Shown here piece after piece: positions 36,780-47,648 of a stretch of DNA of 64,000 nt. Under the pieces are notes generated by a model. The model saw only the letters and a list, made by a program, of their open reading frames with translations. It was not told the DNA's origin and made no database searches. Source of the stretch: Acetobacter sacchari (GTDB lineage: Bacteria > Pseudomonadota > Alphaproteobacteria > Acetobacterales > Acetobacteraceae); contig NZ_JAFVMF010000002.1 in assembly GCF_017377715.1 (NCBI RefSeq), positions 62,001-126,000 on the forward strand. Reading direction: 5' to 3'. The stretch's first letter is position 1; each line of letters begins with the position of its first letter. The position numbers were made by a program, and so were the translations under genes.

Positions 36780-36828
36780 ATATCGATATCGTGTCATTCC
36801 GAACCCAAACTGTTGCCGGCAAGCAACA
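36780..36828 (-). promoter_or_regulatory. Conserved palindromes upstream of TonB receptor copy 1
   Basis: Two dyads lie 90-140 bp upstream of the start: ATATCGATAT (36780-36789) and TGTTGC...GCAACA (36811-36828). Both are kept at the same mutual spacing of about 31 bp in front of copy 2, while surrounding bases differ. This suggests regulator-binding or promoter elements. Confidence 0.5.
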
Positions 36829-36893
36829 TACCGTTCGCATCACCGAAACATACGGCGTGGAGAATCAGGAAAACCCCAACATTACTTTCTACA

Positions 36894-36928
36894 AAGAAAA
36901 ACCGGCCAACCTTGCGGCTGACCGGCTT
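36894..36928 (-). terminator. Rho-independent terminator of TonB receptor copy 2
   Basis: On the minus strand AAGCCGGTCAGCC pairs with GGTTGGCCGGTT around GCAA and is followed by T residues. It lies 28 bp after the stop of copy 2 and has the same design as the copy 1 terminator, so the duplicated unit includes the terminator. Confidence 0.85.
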
Positions 36929-36955
36929 CAAATCTGTGGCAGGGGCAATAGCGCT

Positions 36956-39589
36956 TCAGAAGGAAGCGTTCACACGGCCGTAGTAGTAACCACCCGTCAT
37001 CGGGATCTGCATGGACGCCGTGTCATAGGCGCGCGAACCGAGGTAGTTGACGATCTGCGACACGCGACGCGGGCGGACGTTGAAGATATTGTTCACGCCG
37101 ACGGCCAGATGCCAGTTCTTGTTGAAGCGGTAGCCAACTTCGATATCCGTCAGCCAGTGAGGGGAGTTTTCGAACTTCTGGAACTGATTGACACTGTATT
37201 GGAGCGTCTTCGGGTAGGCCCAGTCCTGATAGGTCAGCATGTTCGTCGTCTGACCATAACGGGTCTGGCGAACGTTCACATCCCAGTTTCCAACGGTATA
37301 GAACGCATTCAGGATGATCTTGCTGCGCGGATAAGCCGTGGTGATGTAGCCGATGTTCTGCGCGTTCAGAAGCTGCGAACCGGTGGAGCCGATGCCGTTG
37401 TGATGCAGACGCGTGCGGTTGAGGTCGAGCGCCATGCTCAGCATCAGGTTGCCGTGCTTTTGCATATGGAACGTGTAGTCGGCCTTGATGTCCAGACCCT
37501 GCGTACGCGTGCTGGCGCCGTTCGCAAGGTAATACGCGCTGACGCCGCTGGCGCTGTAGCTGTTTCCAGGCAGGGAGAAGCCCATGTCCTGAATTGCGTC
37601 GATGGCGGTCTGTCCGTTGACGGTTCCGCCCTGCACGATGCGGTCACGAATGTTGATCTGATAGACGTCGGCTTCGACATGCAGACCATTGATCGGCTCC
37701 AGCACGATGCCGCCGCTCTCACTGGTGGAACGCTCAGGCTTCAGGCCAGGCGAGCCGAGCGTTCTTGCAGCGCTGGAGTTGGCAGCCAGCAGGCCCGAAG
37801 CGCCAGTGGGCGACACGTTCATGGCGCTGAAATGCTCTTCGGCCAGGGTCGGGGCGCGGAAGCCGGTGCTGATCGTCGCGCGGACGCCGATACGCTTGGT
37901 GAAATCATAGCGCGTCGAAATTTTGCCGTTCTCGGTGTCGCCGACGTCGGTGTAGTGCTCGAAGCGGCCCGCGAAATCCATCTCCCACTTCTTGGTGAAG
38001 TGGAAATCGCCGTCCATGTACCACGCCCAGATGTCGCGATACCACTTACCTGCGTTCTGCGGCGCGAGGCCCGCATAACCCTGCGTGCCGCCAAGCACGT
38101 AGGAGTACGGGTTACCTGCCCAGATCTGGTAAGATTCCATGCGCTGCTCCATGCCGAAAGCGAGCGTCATGGGCACGACATGGCCGATATTGAAGTGGCG
38201 CCGGAAATCGAGATTGTTCGTCCACTGCGCCATGTTGTAGCTCTCGGCGCGCGCGGTGGTGGGGCTGGTGCCGCAACCAACGCTGGAATAGTACGAACTC
38301 GACGCGTCGGTCGAACAGGTCGAAGCCAGAACGCCGGTATTGATCGTGTTCTTGTTGCCGACCTTGTCGTAATCGGCACCGTACGTCGAAGAAACGTCCC
38401 ACTCGAAGCCGAGGAAATTGTCGCCCTTGGCGCCCACCGTCGCGGCGTAGTCGTTCTCCTCGATCGTCTCCAGAGGCGAGAAGCCGTATGGATAGACTGA
38501 CTCCGCGACGCCGCCGCCTACATTCGGCACGCGATAGTTCTCATACGCTTCCGAGTGGCGGTGAGCGTAGGTGATGTTGCCGTAGAATTCGACGTCGTCG
38601 TTCAGCGGCTTGCCCCAGTCCAGACCGAAATTCTCGCGCGTTTCTTCCGGCGTGCTGCTGATATGGTTGGAATCGCTCGGAATCGACTGACCAGTATAGC
38701 TTGCCGCGCCCGCGTAAGACGGCTGATTGATCAATCGATGGTCATGCACGCCATTCACGTAGAAATGGTCCGCGTGCGACACCTGCCCGAACAGATGGAT
38801 ATAGCCGTCCTTGCCCAGCTTCATGCCGCCGTCGAGGTTGAGCTGATACTGCCAGCCCGACCCCGCATAGGCGTTGGCGCCGGTCTGGGCGCTCATGTTG
38901 ATGCCGTGATCGGTCTTCTTAGTGATGATGTTGACCACGCCCGCGATGGCGTCCGAGCCATACATCGCCGCCGCGCCGTCTTCCAGCACTTCGATATGAT
39001 CGATCATGTTGGCTGGCAGCATACTGAGATCGACGCCGGTCGCACCGAAGTTCGGGCCTGAATCCGCCGTGATGTTAGCGGTCGTGTGACGACGCTTCCC
39101 GTCAAGCAGCACCAGCACCTGATTGGAACTCAGGCCGCGCATATGGATGGCTGACACCAGCGCCGCAGCGTCACTGCCCATGGGCTGCACATTGATCTGA
39201 GGATACGTACGCGTCAGGGCGTCGCCGAGATTGATCTGACCAGAGCGCTGCAGCACCGCAGACGTCAGGACCGTCACCGGGCTGACGCTCTGGCGCGCGT
39301 GACGGTTGGCGCTGTGCGTGCCGGTTACGATGACGGCTTCGTTGGCGTCATTCGTAAAATGCGCCCGCTTCGCCGGAGCCGCAGCCGGCGTCACGCCACG
39401 CGTCTGAGCGGTCGTGCTCGCTGCCGCCGTCGAAGCGGCCTTCGCCTTGACCCCGTGCGCAGACGTCTTGCTGTGGGTTTTCGCATGGGTCGTCGACGCT
39501 GGACGCGTGTCGGCGAAGGCAGACGCGGTGCTTCCCAGCATCGGCACGGCCAGAATAGTGGCGGCGAAAAGTCTGCGTCGAGATGTCAT
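36956..39589 (-). CDS. TonB-dependent outer-membrane receptor, copy 2
   Basis: 877 residues, the same length as copy 1 and nearly identical along most of the barrel. Signal peptide, Ala-rich linker, plug and terminal Phe are all present. Differences cluster in the plug (QINLGDALTRTYPQINVQPMGSD against MINLGDALVRTYPQINVPTMGAD) and in a few barrel loops, including a one-residue change of spacing near 315. The ribosome site GGAG lies about 12 nt upstream of the ATG and is shared by both copies. Separate terminators and upstream dyads indicate two independent transcription units. Loop and plug differences could change ligand or TonB interaction. Confidence 0.92.
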   Translation of the reverse strand: MTSRRRLFAATILAVPMLGSTASAFADTRPASTTHAKTHSKTSAHGVKAKAASTAAASTTAQTRGVTPAAAPAKRAHFTNDANEAVIVTGTHSANRHARQSVSPVTVLTSAVLQRSGQINLGDALTRTYPQINVQPMGSDAAALVSAIHMRGLSSNQVLVLLDGKRRHTTANITADSGPNFGATGVDLSMLPANMIDHIEVLEDGAAAMYGSDAIAGVVNIITKKTDHGINMSAQTGANAYAGSGWQYQLNLDGGMKLGKDGYIHLFGQVSHADHFYVNGVHDHRLINQPSYAGAASYTGQSIPSDSNHISSTPEETRENFGLDWGKPLNDDVEFYGNITYAHRHSEAYENYRVPNVGGGVAESVYPYGFSPLETIEENDYAATVGAKGDNFLGFEWDVSSTYGADYDKVGNKNTINTGVLASTCSTDASSSYYSSVGCGTSPTTARAESYNMAQWTNNLDFRRHFNIGHVVPMTLAFGMEQRMESYQIWAGNPYSYVLGGTQGYAGLAPQNAGKWYRDIWAWYMDGDFHFTKKWEMDFAGRFEHYTDVGDTENGKISTRYDFTKRIGVRATISTGFRAPTLAEEHFSAMNVSPTGASGLLAANSSAARTLGSPGLKPERSTSESGGIVLEPINGLHVEADVYQINIRDRIVQGGTVNGQTAIDAIQDMGFSLPGNSYSASGVSAYYLANGASTRTQGLDIKADYTFHMQKHGNLMLSMALDLNRTRLHHNGIGSTGSQLLNAQNIGYITTAYPRSKIILNAFYTVGNWDVNVRQTRYGQTTNMLTYQDWAYPKTLQYSVNQFQKFENSPHWLTDIEVGYRFNKNWHLAVGVNNIFNVRPRRVSQIVNYLGSRAYDTASMQIPMTGGYYYGRVNASF

Positions 39590-39942
39590 GTTCGGCGGAG
39601 GCTCCAGTATCGCGCGGCTTAGGCGCTGCGTCGTTATGGTTGAGATTTACGGTACACAGCGCGCCCGACAAAAGAGAAGATATCGATATCGTGTCATTCT
39701 GAATTCGAACTGTTGCTTACAAACAACAGAATCACCCAACCGACGTCGGTGGCATGGACTGGTATTTGTTTCTACATGGAAATATTTACGGGTCACGAAA
39801 TAATATTTTGATATCGTAATGTCTCTTTGCGATTTATGCGAAGAAATATTATTAAATGTAAAAACTTTTCATATTTTTTCTAGAGAAAATGAAAATTTCA
39901 TGTCGGAAAACTCGCCGCGCCAAAGGCGGAACAGAGCCACAC
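39590..39942. other. AT-rich intergenic region between TonB receptor copy 2 and the POT transporter
   Basis: This 353-bp stretch holds the copy 2 leader, its upstream palindromes and, at 39800-39900, one of the most AT-rich segments of the window. No gene is seen. A weak hairpin (CGCC/GGCG) at 39915-39932 might end the POT transporter transcript, but it lacks a good T-tract. Confidence 0.5.
39679..39729 (-). promoter_or_regulatory. Conserved palindromes upstream of TonB receptor copy 2
   Basis: GATATCGATATC (39679-39690) is a perfect 12-bp palindrome. CTGTTG-N8-CAACAG (39710-39729) is a perfect 6-bp-arm dyad. Both recur in front of copy 1 with the same spacing. Placement 90-140 bp upstream of the ATG fits operator or promoter elements. 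Confidence 0.5.
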
Positions 39943-41466
39943 TCAGCCGCGTATGTAACTGCCCAGCATCCGCCTGAGCACAGGCTGAAGGACCAGAAGG
40001 ACGCAGAGCCCGGCGATCGCCAGAAGGGTGAAATCGCGGAACAACCGTGCGAACACGCCCCTTACGCTCTCTTGCGACGCAACTGCGGCCAGATCGTGCA
40101 ACGCGAACGCATTGGACAGCACGCCGCCCGTGTACATCGCCGTTCCGAGCGCAATGTAAAACAGCGCCGTCGCTACCCCGTTGAAACGCAGAGGCACATA
40201 TTCAGAGACGACAGCAAGCCCGAGGCTGTTCATCAGCAGGCCTGCGACCGAGATCAACGCATAACCGGCGGTCAGCCCCCAGGGAGACAGCAGCGCCCCG
40301 TCCTGACTTCGGATCAACAGCCAGAGCAGCCCGAACGACAGGACGATGAACGCAGAGCCGATCAGATATTTCGTATGAAGCGGAGGCTCCCGACCGATCT
40401 TGCCGAGTCGTTGATACAGACGCGCGAACAACGGCGCCAGCGCCATCGTCAGCCCCGCGTTGACCGCAACGAACTGCGCGCCCGACAAATGCGCGATCGT
40501 AACGCCCCCGACCTGAAAATCGCTCCCGACGTCATGCAGCGCAAACAGAATGAAAGTCGAGGTCGTCTGCTCGTCGAACAGGGCGTAGAACATGGCCTGC
40601 GCGATCAGAAGTAACGCGATCAGGACGCCCCTCCGCTCCCTCTCGTCACAGCGCGCCCATATCGTCGCCCAAAACACTGGCACCGCGCATGCAGTGACCT
40701 GAAACGCGTACCGCCCAAGCCGCAGGTCATTCAGCAGCCAAAACACGCACAGGACGGCGGCCGCGACGACGACCAACCCAACGGCGCCTCTCCAGCGCTG
40801 ACCTCTGTCAGGCTGGCGGTCAGCGCCACTTCGGGGCGCGAATATCCCCAGCACGACCATCCCGACAATGACGCAAGACGCACACAGACCGAACGCTGCC
40901 GCCCATCCCTCCGTACGCGCGAGCCAGGGCGCGACAAGAAACGCCAACGCGGCGCCAAGATTGACCGCAAGGGCATACAACGTGAAGAGGCCGTCCGCGC
41001 GCTCTCCGGGCAACTTAAGGGCGCGCACAAGCGTAGCCACATTCGGCCGCGTCAGCCCGTTCGCCATCGCCACGGCCGCAAGAACGAAGAGAAAATAGCG
41101 CTTATCTGTCGCCATGCTTGCGGCCGCCAGGGCGCACCCCTGCAAGGCCGCGCCGACCAGAGCCGCCGCACGAGCGCCAAACAGCCGCCCGCCGAGGGCG
41201 CCGCCCAGCAGCGTACTGGCGTACGCGACCCCGCTGAAACTTCCCGCGATCAGATTGGCGTCGCTCTCCGGCATGTTCAGCGAGCGCGTCAGATATAGCA
41301 GCAGCAGGCCCTGCAAACCATAAAAGCCGAAGCGCTCGGTGGCTTCGAACATTAGAACGGGAAACAGCGCGCGCCATGGGCGCCCCAAGATCGGAAGCGC
41401 CGCGCGGGACGTCATCGCCGCCGCCTGCGGGCCGCAGCCGCTACCCGACCCACCAGTTGCGTGCAT
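39943..41466 (-). CDS. POT/PTR2-family proton-coupled peptide transporter
   Basis: About 507 residues with 12 or more hydrophobic helices. The N-terminus after a short hydrophilic lead has FEATERFGFYGLQGLLLLYL, matching the ExxERF-x-YG signature of proton-dependent oligopeptide transporters. The family member probably imports di- or tripeptides; the substrate is inferred. Start options are the ATG at 41466 or a later ATG at 41415 (MTSRAALP). Neither has a strong ribosome site. It is monocistronic by position, with the PII gene upstream in the same direction after a gap of over 200 bp. Confidence 0.82.
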   Translation of the reverse strand: MHATGGSGSGCGPQAAAMTSRAALPILGRPWRALFPVLMFEATERFGFYGLQGLLLLYLTRSLNMPESDANLIAGSFSGVAYASTLLGGALGGRLFGARAAALVGAALQGCALAAASMATDKRYFLFVLAAVAMANGLTRPNVATLVRALKLPGERADGLFTLYALAVNLGAALAFLVAPWLARTEGWAAAFGLCASCVIVGMVVLGIFAPRSGADRQPDRGQRWRGAVGLVVVAAAVLCVFWLLNDLRLGRYAFQVTACAVPVFWATIWARCDERERRGVLIALLLIAQAMFYALFDEQTTSTFILFALHDVGSDFQVGGVTIAHLSGAQFVAVNAGLTMALAPLFARLYQRLGKIGREPPLHTKYLIGSAFIVLSFGLLWLLIRSQDGALLSPWGLTAGYALISVAGLLMNSLGLAVVSEYVPLRFNGVATALFYIALGTAMYTGGVLSNAFALHDLAAVASQESVRGVFARLFRDFTLLAIAGLCVLLVLQPVLRRMLGSYIRG

Positions 41467-41683
41467 GCGCAAGTCGCCGGTTCCAGAGACCTGCCGATTT
41501 CGAATTTTGCGAAAATGCGCCGCCGAGGCGCCTGCGGAACTGCGCGGCGGACCTTTATCATCGTCTTGATCGGAAACGCCCCGTCGTCATGAATTCATAC
41601 GAATTTGCAGGAGCGAAGATCGCACGGCGTCGAACCGGCCATCGGGGACCGCATTCGTAGCCCGCACGACAGAAAGTGGATTG

Positions 41684-43474
<1,791 letters not shown>

Positions 43475-43792
43475 CGCGCGTCCAGCGTATTTTTAATAGA
43501 GGATAATATTTACTGAAAATTCCTTCCGTAATGAATTTTCAGTAAATGATGCAAATATGCCCCACACTTTACTGCCATCGTATGGAAAGAACGTCACATT
43601 CAGACGTTCTCACATGATTTCCGGGGGAGGAAATCATTTTCATACAATGAGCGCCCTGAACACCACCCGGGATCAATCACGGTTGAAAAAACGGGAGCGT
43701 GTTCAGAATATTTTATAAAACTATCTTTTATATTTAGAAATTTCATCATACGCCTTCATTTCAGCGCACAACAAAAACATCACAGAACAATT
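43475..43792. other. AT-rich intergenic region of about 320 bp with a strong inverted repeat
   Basis: No gene is seen. The segment is far more AT-rich than its surroundings. It contains a 14-bp perfect inverted repeat at 43508-43547 and further AT-rich sequence (43700-43760) before the stop of the next minus-strand gene. Confidence 0.6.
43508..43547. repeat. Perfect 14-bp inverted repeat (hairpin)
   Basis: ATTTACTGAAAATT (43508-43521) is exactly complementary to AATTTTCAGTAAAT (43534-43547), with a 12-base loop. It lies 34 bp after the UbiH-family gene stop. It may be a bidirectional terminator or a binding site; no clear T-tract follows on either strand. Confidence 0.8.
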
Positions 43793-44359
43793 TTAATTTT
43801 TTGCTGAAATGGCCAAAAGATTGGCGTTACTCCACAGTGAGGCGCCGTCCCCAGGATCACTCGTCGGCAGCGCGCGCATAAGTTGCGAAAGCAGACTGCT
43901 CAGTTGCGACATGGTCATCGTCGCCTCCGCAGCCGCTGCAGCCAGAACGCCATCGAGAATAGACACCGTTTGCCCGGCGATGACAGCCGCGCCGTCAGAC
44001 GCCTGTCCCAACGTTTCTCCCGCCGGGCATATGCCGCGCGCATGAATCAGCAGAGACAGCGACGCCGATGGAACAAGAAATGTCGTTCCCGCCGGCACAT
44101 GCCGCGGTCGTGTTTCCCAGACAGCAACAGGCGACGATGACGCAAGGGCGTCAGGGTACAACGCAAGGCCCGTTACAACGCCCCAATCAGCTTCAGCGAC
44201 CCCGAAACTATACGAAAGGGAAGTCGCAACGCTTCGCGAACCGTCACCCAAAGCGCCAAAGGCCACCAGACGCCGGGCATATCCCGCCCCACTCGCCTCA
44301 AGGCCGGTCTCCGGCGGCCCGCTCACGATCAATCCCAGATATCCAACAAAAAATTCCAC
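43793..44359 (-). CDS. Phage-tail-like orphan protein
   Basis: 188 residues from a GTG at 44359, chosen because GAGGAGAGG lies just upstream; the frame opens at 44380 with TTG. The sequence has GYARRLVAFGALGDGSRSVATS, then ADWGVVTGLALYPDA, then PAGTTFLVPSASLSL. This succession is seen in small tail-fibre-associated proteins of phages and prophages. Ala/Ser-rich helices near the C-terminus (ILDGVLAAAAAEATMTMSQL) do not resemble known domains. No other phage gene is nearby. It is called from pattern only. Confidence 0.55.
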   Translation of the reverse strand: MEFFVGYLGLIVSGPPETGLEASGAGYARRLVAFGALGDGSRSVATSLSYSFGVAEADWGVVTGLALYPDALASSSPVAVWETRPRHVPAGTTFLVPSASLSLLIHARGICPAGETLGQASDGAAVIAGQTVSILDGVLAAAAAEATMTMSQLSSLLSQLMRALPTSDPGDGASLWSNANLLAISAKN

Positions 44360-44462
44360 GCCACCCTCTCCTCGCACCAAAAATGGTCGATCAAACGAGG
44401 GAATTATGGACGTCTCCAGAGCAGTGTCCGAAACAGGGTCCCTGTCGGAAGGTCTGCCCGGT

Positions 44463-45374
44463 TCACCGACTCACTCGCCCAATGCGACCAGCAGCCCACC
44501 GACGTGCATCAAAAAGCAGGCGCGCGGGCGAACGACTGACCCTTTTGGCGTCGATCAGGGTGACCGGCCCCGCCGACGACAGCGTGTGCAGCCCGTCCAC
44601 CCACGGCGCGAACGCGTCCGGCATTGTCACACGCCCTGCGACCGACGCTGAAAAACGCTCAGGCGTCAGTTCGTCGATAGCGAGCAGTGACACGGCGCCG
44701 CCATATGTTCGCGTGCAGTCCTGCGTCGGCAGCACGATGCCCTGTGGCGTGACCAATGGCGTGCCTCCGGGACGCGCCGACATCAGGTCGCGACGCAATG
44801 GATTTCCGGGATGAAGCCGCCACGGACCGGAAAATCTTTCGGCATACGCAGCGCATAACAAAGACTGTTTTTCAACCGATGAGCCGGGCGGAGAGAAAAA
44901 CATCCACCAGAGTCCGTCATGCCAGACCGGGGACGCGTCGATCGCAGCCACAGGAAACGACCAGTCGGGGACAACCTCCCATTTGTCCGGAAACCGAGCC
45001 GCGCGATACAGCCGCAACGCGCCAGAGCGATAGGCTTCCGGCAGCATCCAAATCTCGCCGTCGGCTTCGAAAACGATTGGATAAGACAGATGCCACGGTT
45101 CGTTGAGCACGATCTGGCGGTCGAGAAGGCGGAAATCGGCGTCAAACCGCAGGCAGTCTATACGCCCGCGCTTGTCACGATAATCCAGCGCCTCGGCAAA
45201 AACATGCAGCACGCTGTCACGCCAGTATCCAAAAGGATCCGCCAGAAAGCGGAATGACCGCGTTTCGTTGAGCCAGGTGATTTTCCGGCCAGCCAGTGAT
45301 CCCGCCGCAACCAGATCGGCCATCGGCGCATGAACAACCGCACAACGCCAAAGATCGGTTCGCATGAAAGGCAT
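44463..45374 (-). CDS. GINT1-like N-terminal beta-propeller protein
   Basis: 303 residues from the ATG at 45374, preferred because GGAG lies 9 nt upstream; earlier in-frame starts to 45449 exist. The sequence shows repeated Asp-Pro and Trp motifs of a five-bladed propeller (FLADPFGYWRDSVLHVFAEALD, SYPIVFEADGEIWMLPEA, ASPVWHDGLWWMFF). This matches the N-terminal domain of glucosamine inositolphosphorylceramide transferase 1, also found in bacterial sugar-modifying loci. There is no transferase domain attached and no polysaccharide cluster nearby, so the role is open. Confidence 0.65.
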   Translation of the reverse strand: MPFMRTDLWRCAVVHAPMADLVAAGSLAGRKITWLNETRSFRFLADPFGYWRDSVLHVFAEALDYRDKRGRIDCLRFDADFRLLDRQIVLNEPWHLSYPIVFEADGEIWMLPEAYRSGALRLYRAARFPDKWEVVPDWSFPVAAIDASPVWHDGLWWMFFSPPGSSVEKQSLLCAAYAERFSGPWRLHPGNPLRRDLMSARPGGTPLVTPQGIVLPTQDCTRTYGGAVSLLAIDELTPERFSASVAGRVTMPDAFAPWVDGLHTLSSAGPVTLIDAKRVSRSPARLLFDARRWAAGRIGRVSR

Positions 45375-45712
45375 AGCTGATTGCTCCAACGAAGACATGC
45401 GCCCGCATAAGGCCGCCCCCGGACGCATTGCCGCTGAACATCCGATCAACGGCCGCGCCTCAGGGTCGTTATTTACCGCGCGACGTCACCTCTCCAAACG
45501 CTTTCGTTCGAACGGAATGTGCCGGGAAACCCGTGTCCATGCACACAGACATATGCACAAGAACTGACTTTTTCCTGCCCGCGTCGGGAAAACCGCTCAA
45601 TGATCAGGCCGGAGCCTTATCCGGTCACACAGGTTCACGGATAAGGCTCCGGTTTGTTGTTTTGACGAGCATCTTCAGCCGATCAGCCCATTCCGTCTGA
45701 CCGGATAAGATT
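45375..45712. other. Intergenic region of about 340 bp
   Basis: No gene is supported; short plus-strand frames here have no ribosome sites or recognisable products. The notable element is the perfect hairpin at 45609-45652. It should also hold the promoter of the beta-propeller gene (minus strand, near 45374-45450). Confidence 0.55.
45609..45652. terminator. Perfect 15-bp hairpin, probable terminator after lolD
   Basis: CCGGAGCCTTATCCG (45609-45623) pairs exactly with CGGATAAGGCTCCGG (45638-45652). It lies about 60 bp beyond the lolD stop. The T-rich side (TTTGTTGTTTT) is on the plus strand, so the strongest termination polarity is rightward, although the only adjacent transcription is leftward. 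A bidirectional role is likely. Confidence 0.65.
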
Positions 45713-46408
45713 CTAAAGCGCGACCAGAGCCCCGTCACGCAACGTCACGACGCGATCCATCCGTGCGGCCAGAGCGTCATTATGCGTTGCGATCAGCGCG
45801 CCAAGCCCGGACCGTCGAACGGCGCCCAGCAACTCCTCGAACACCACATCCGCCGTGCGCACATCGAGATTCCCCGTCGGTTCGTCCGCCAGAAGCAACG
45901 AGGGCTCATTGGCCAGAGAGCGGGCGATCGCCACTCTCTGCTGCTCGCCGCCGGACAATTTACCCGGAAGGTGATCCAGACGATGCGCCAGCCCGAATGA
46001 GCCCAGCAACGCGTCGGCGCGCAGGCGCGCCGCGCCACGCGCACGCCTGGCGATCATCTGCGGCAACATCACGTTCTCACGCGCCGTAAATTCGCCGAGC
46101 AAATGATGAAACTGATAGACGAAGCCCACTTCGTGCGAACGGATGACCGTTCTCTCTCCATCCGAAAGGCGCGTGGCGTCCCGCCCTCCTATCTCGACCG
46201 ATCCCCCGTCGGGTGAATCGAGCAGGCCCGCGACATGCAGCAACGTCGACTTGCCCGTGCCGGACGGCGCGACCAGCGCCACGATCTCGCCCGCGTGCAA
46301 AGTGAAGTCCACGCCACGGAGAACGCTCAGACGCTCACCGTCGCCACTGACATAGGATCGCTGCACGCCCTGAAGGCGCAGCACAACATCACCGGGAGAC
46401 TTAGCCAT
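45713..46408 (-). CDS. lolD: LolD, lipoprotein-releasing ABC transporter ATPase
   Basis: 231 residues from the ATG at 46408; a longer frame to 46444 runs into the permease gene. Walker A is APSGTGKST, the signature [13 protein letters not shown] and Walker [13 protein letters not shown]. The family-typical [21 protein letters not shown] confirms LolD over other MacB-like ATPases. It powers detachment of outer-membrane lipoproteins from the inner membrane. It overlaps its permease gene by 8 bp. Confidence 0.95.
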   Translation of the reverse strand: MAKSPGDVVLRLQGVQRSYVSGDGERLSVLRGVDFTLHAGEIVALVAPSGTGKSTLLHVAGLLDSPDGGSVEIGGRDATRLSDGERTVIRSHEVGFVYQFHHLLGEFTARENVMLPQMIARRARGAARLRADALLGSFGLAHRLDHLPGKLSGGEQQRVAIARSLANEPSLLLADEPTGNLDVRTADVVFEELLGAVRRSGLGALIATHNDALAARMDRVVTLRDGALVAL

Positions 46409-47648
46409 GACGCAGCGCCTCCACCGGGTCGGTTTTCGCCGCACGCCATGATGGATACAGCGTCGCCAGCAACGACAGCGCGAGAGCCATCACGATCACT
46501 TCGATCACCTGCCCCCAGACCAGCTTCGCCGGCAGGTGCTCCAGATAATAAACTTCCGGATTAAACAGGTTGGTTCCGGTGATACGCTGCAGAACCTGCC
46601 TGATACGTTCTATATTTTCGCAGAACACGACGCCGAGCAGCGTTCCGAACGCCGTTCCCGTCACGCCGACCGAGGCGCCGCACATCAGAAAGATGCGCAT
46701 GATCGCCCCGCGCGTCGCGCCCATCGTGCGCAGGACCGCGATGTCCACCGTCTTGTCCTTGACCATCATGATCAGGGAGGAAATCACATTGAACGCCGCG
46801 ACCAGAATAATCAGCGTCAGGATCAGGAACATCACGTTCTGCTCGACCTGCACGGCGCCGAAGAACGCGTTGTTGCTGTTCGTCCAGTCCATCACGCGGA
46901 TGCGCGGATCGGCCAGCGTTTGCTGGATCGCACGCGTCACCGGCCGCACGTTGTCGGCGTCCTGCACCATCACCTGAATCTGGGTGACTGCCTTTGGTTT
47001 CTGAAAATAGATCTGCGCCGCCGACATCGGCATGAACACGTAGCCAGCGTTATAATCGTTCACGCCCGCGTCGAAGATCGCGACGACATGATAGGCCCGC
47101 ACACGCGGCACCGTACCGAACGCCGTCGCCGCGCCATTGGGCGACACCAGCGTCAGTTGCGATCCGACCCCAAGCCCCGCTCGCTCGGCCAGAGTTTCGC
47201 CCACCGCGATCGCGTCGTCGCCTTCGAATTTGTCGAGAGAGCCAGCGATGATATTCGAGCTGATCGCCTTGAGGTCGCTCAGCCCCTGCTTCGTCATGCC
47301 ATGCACGACGCCGCCAGAACTGTAGGGACCAGCGCTGAGCAAAACCTGTCCTTCGAGCAGCGGCGTTGCTCCAGTCACGCCCGGAACCCTGCGGACTTCG
47401 GCTGCGACGTCGTCGTAATCCGTGATCGAACGCGTCACGCCATACAGGCTGAGATCGCCGTTCAGACCAAGAATCCGCCCCATCAGATCGGCGCGGAAAC
47501 CGTTCATCACCGCCATCACGATGATCAGCGTCGCCACGCCGAGTCCGATGCCGACGAGCGAGAAGATCGCGATCACCGACACAAAGCGCTCGCCCTTGCG
47601 GGCGCGCAGATATCGTCCCGCAACCGCGCGCTCGAAGGGCCCGAACAT
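46401..47648 (-). CDS. LolC/LolE-family permease of the lipoprotein-releasing system
   Basis: 415 residues. The N-terminal [47 protein letters not shown] region (about 5-50) and three C-terminal helices (about 270-400) match LolC/LolE. Only one such permease gene is present next to lolD, so this may be a hybrid LolF-type homodimer as in several alphaproteobacteria. It starts one base within the proS stop (TGATG), forming the unit proS-lolC/E-lolD. Confidence 0.93.
   Translation of the reverse strand: MFGPFERAVAGRYLRARKGERFVSVIAIFSLVGIGLGVATLIIVMAVMNGFRADLMGRILGLNGDLSLYGVTRSITDYDDVAAEVRRVPGVTGATPLLEGQVLLSAGPYSSGGVVHGMTKQGLSDLKAISSNIIAGSLDKFEGDDAIAVGETLAERAGLGVGSQLTLVSPNGAATAFGTVPRVRAYHVVAIFDAGVNDYNAGYVFMPMSAAQIYFQKPKAVTQIQVMVQDADNVRPVTRAIQQTLADPRIRVMDWTNSNNAFFGAVQVEQNVMFLILTLIILVAAFNVISSLIMMVKDKTVDIAVLRTMGATRGAIMRIFLMCGASVGVTGTAFGTLLGVVFCENIERIRQVLQRITGTNLFNPEVYYLEHLPAKLVWGQVIEVIVMALALSLLATLYPSWRAAKTDPVEALRHG

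Noticed and set aside
34930-38500. Very long plus-strand open frames antisense to the TonB receptor genes
   Set aside because: They mirror the codon pattern of GC-rich receptor genes, occur in both duplicated copies, and translate to low-complexity Val/Arg/His-rich sequence with no domain. The minus-strand receptors explain the region.
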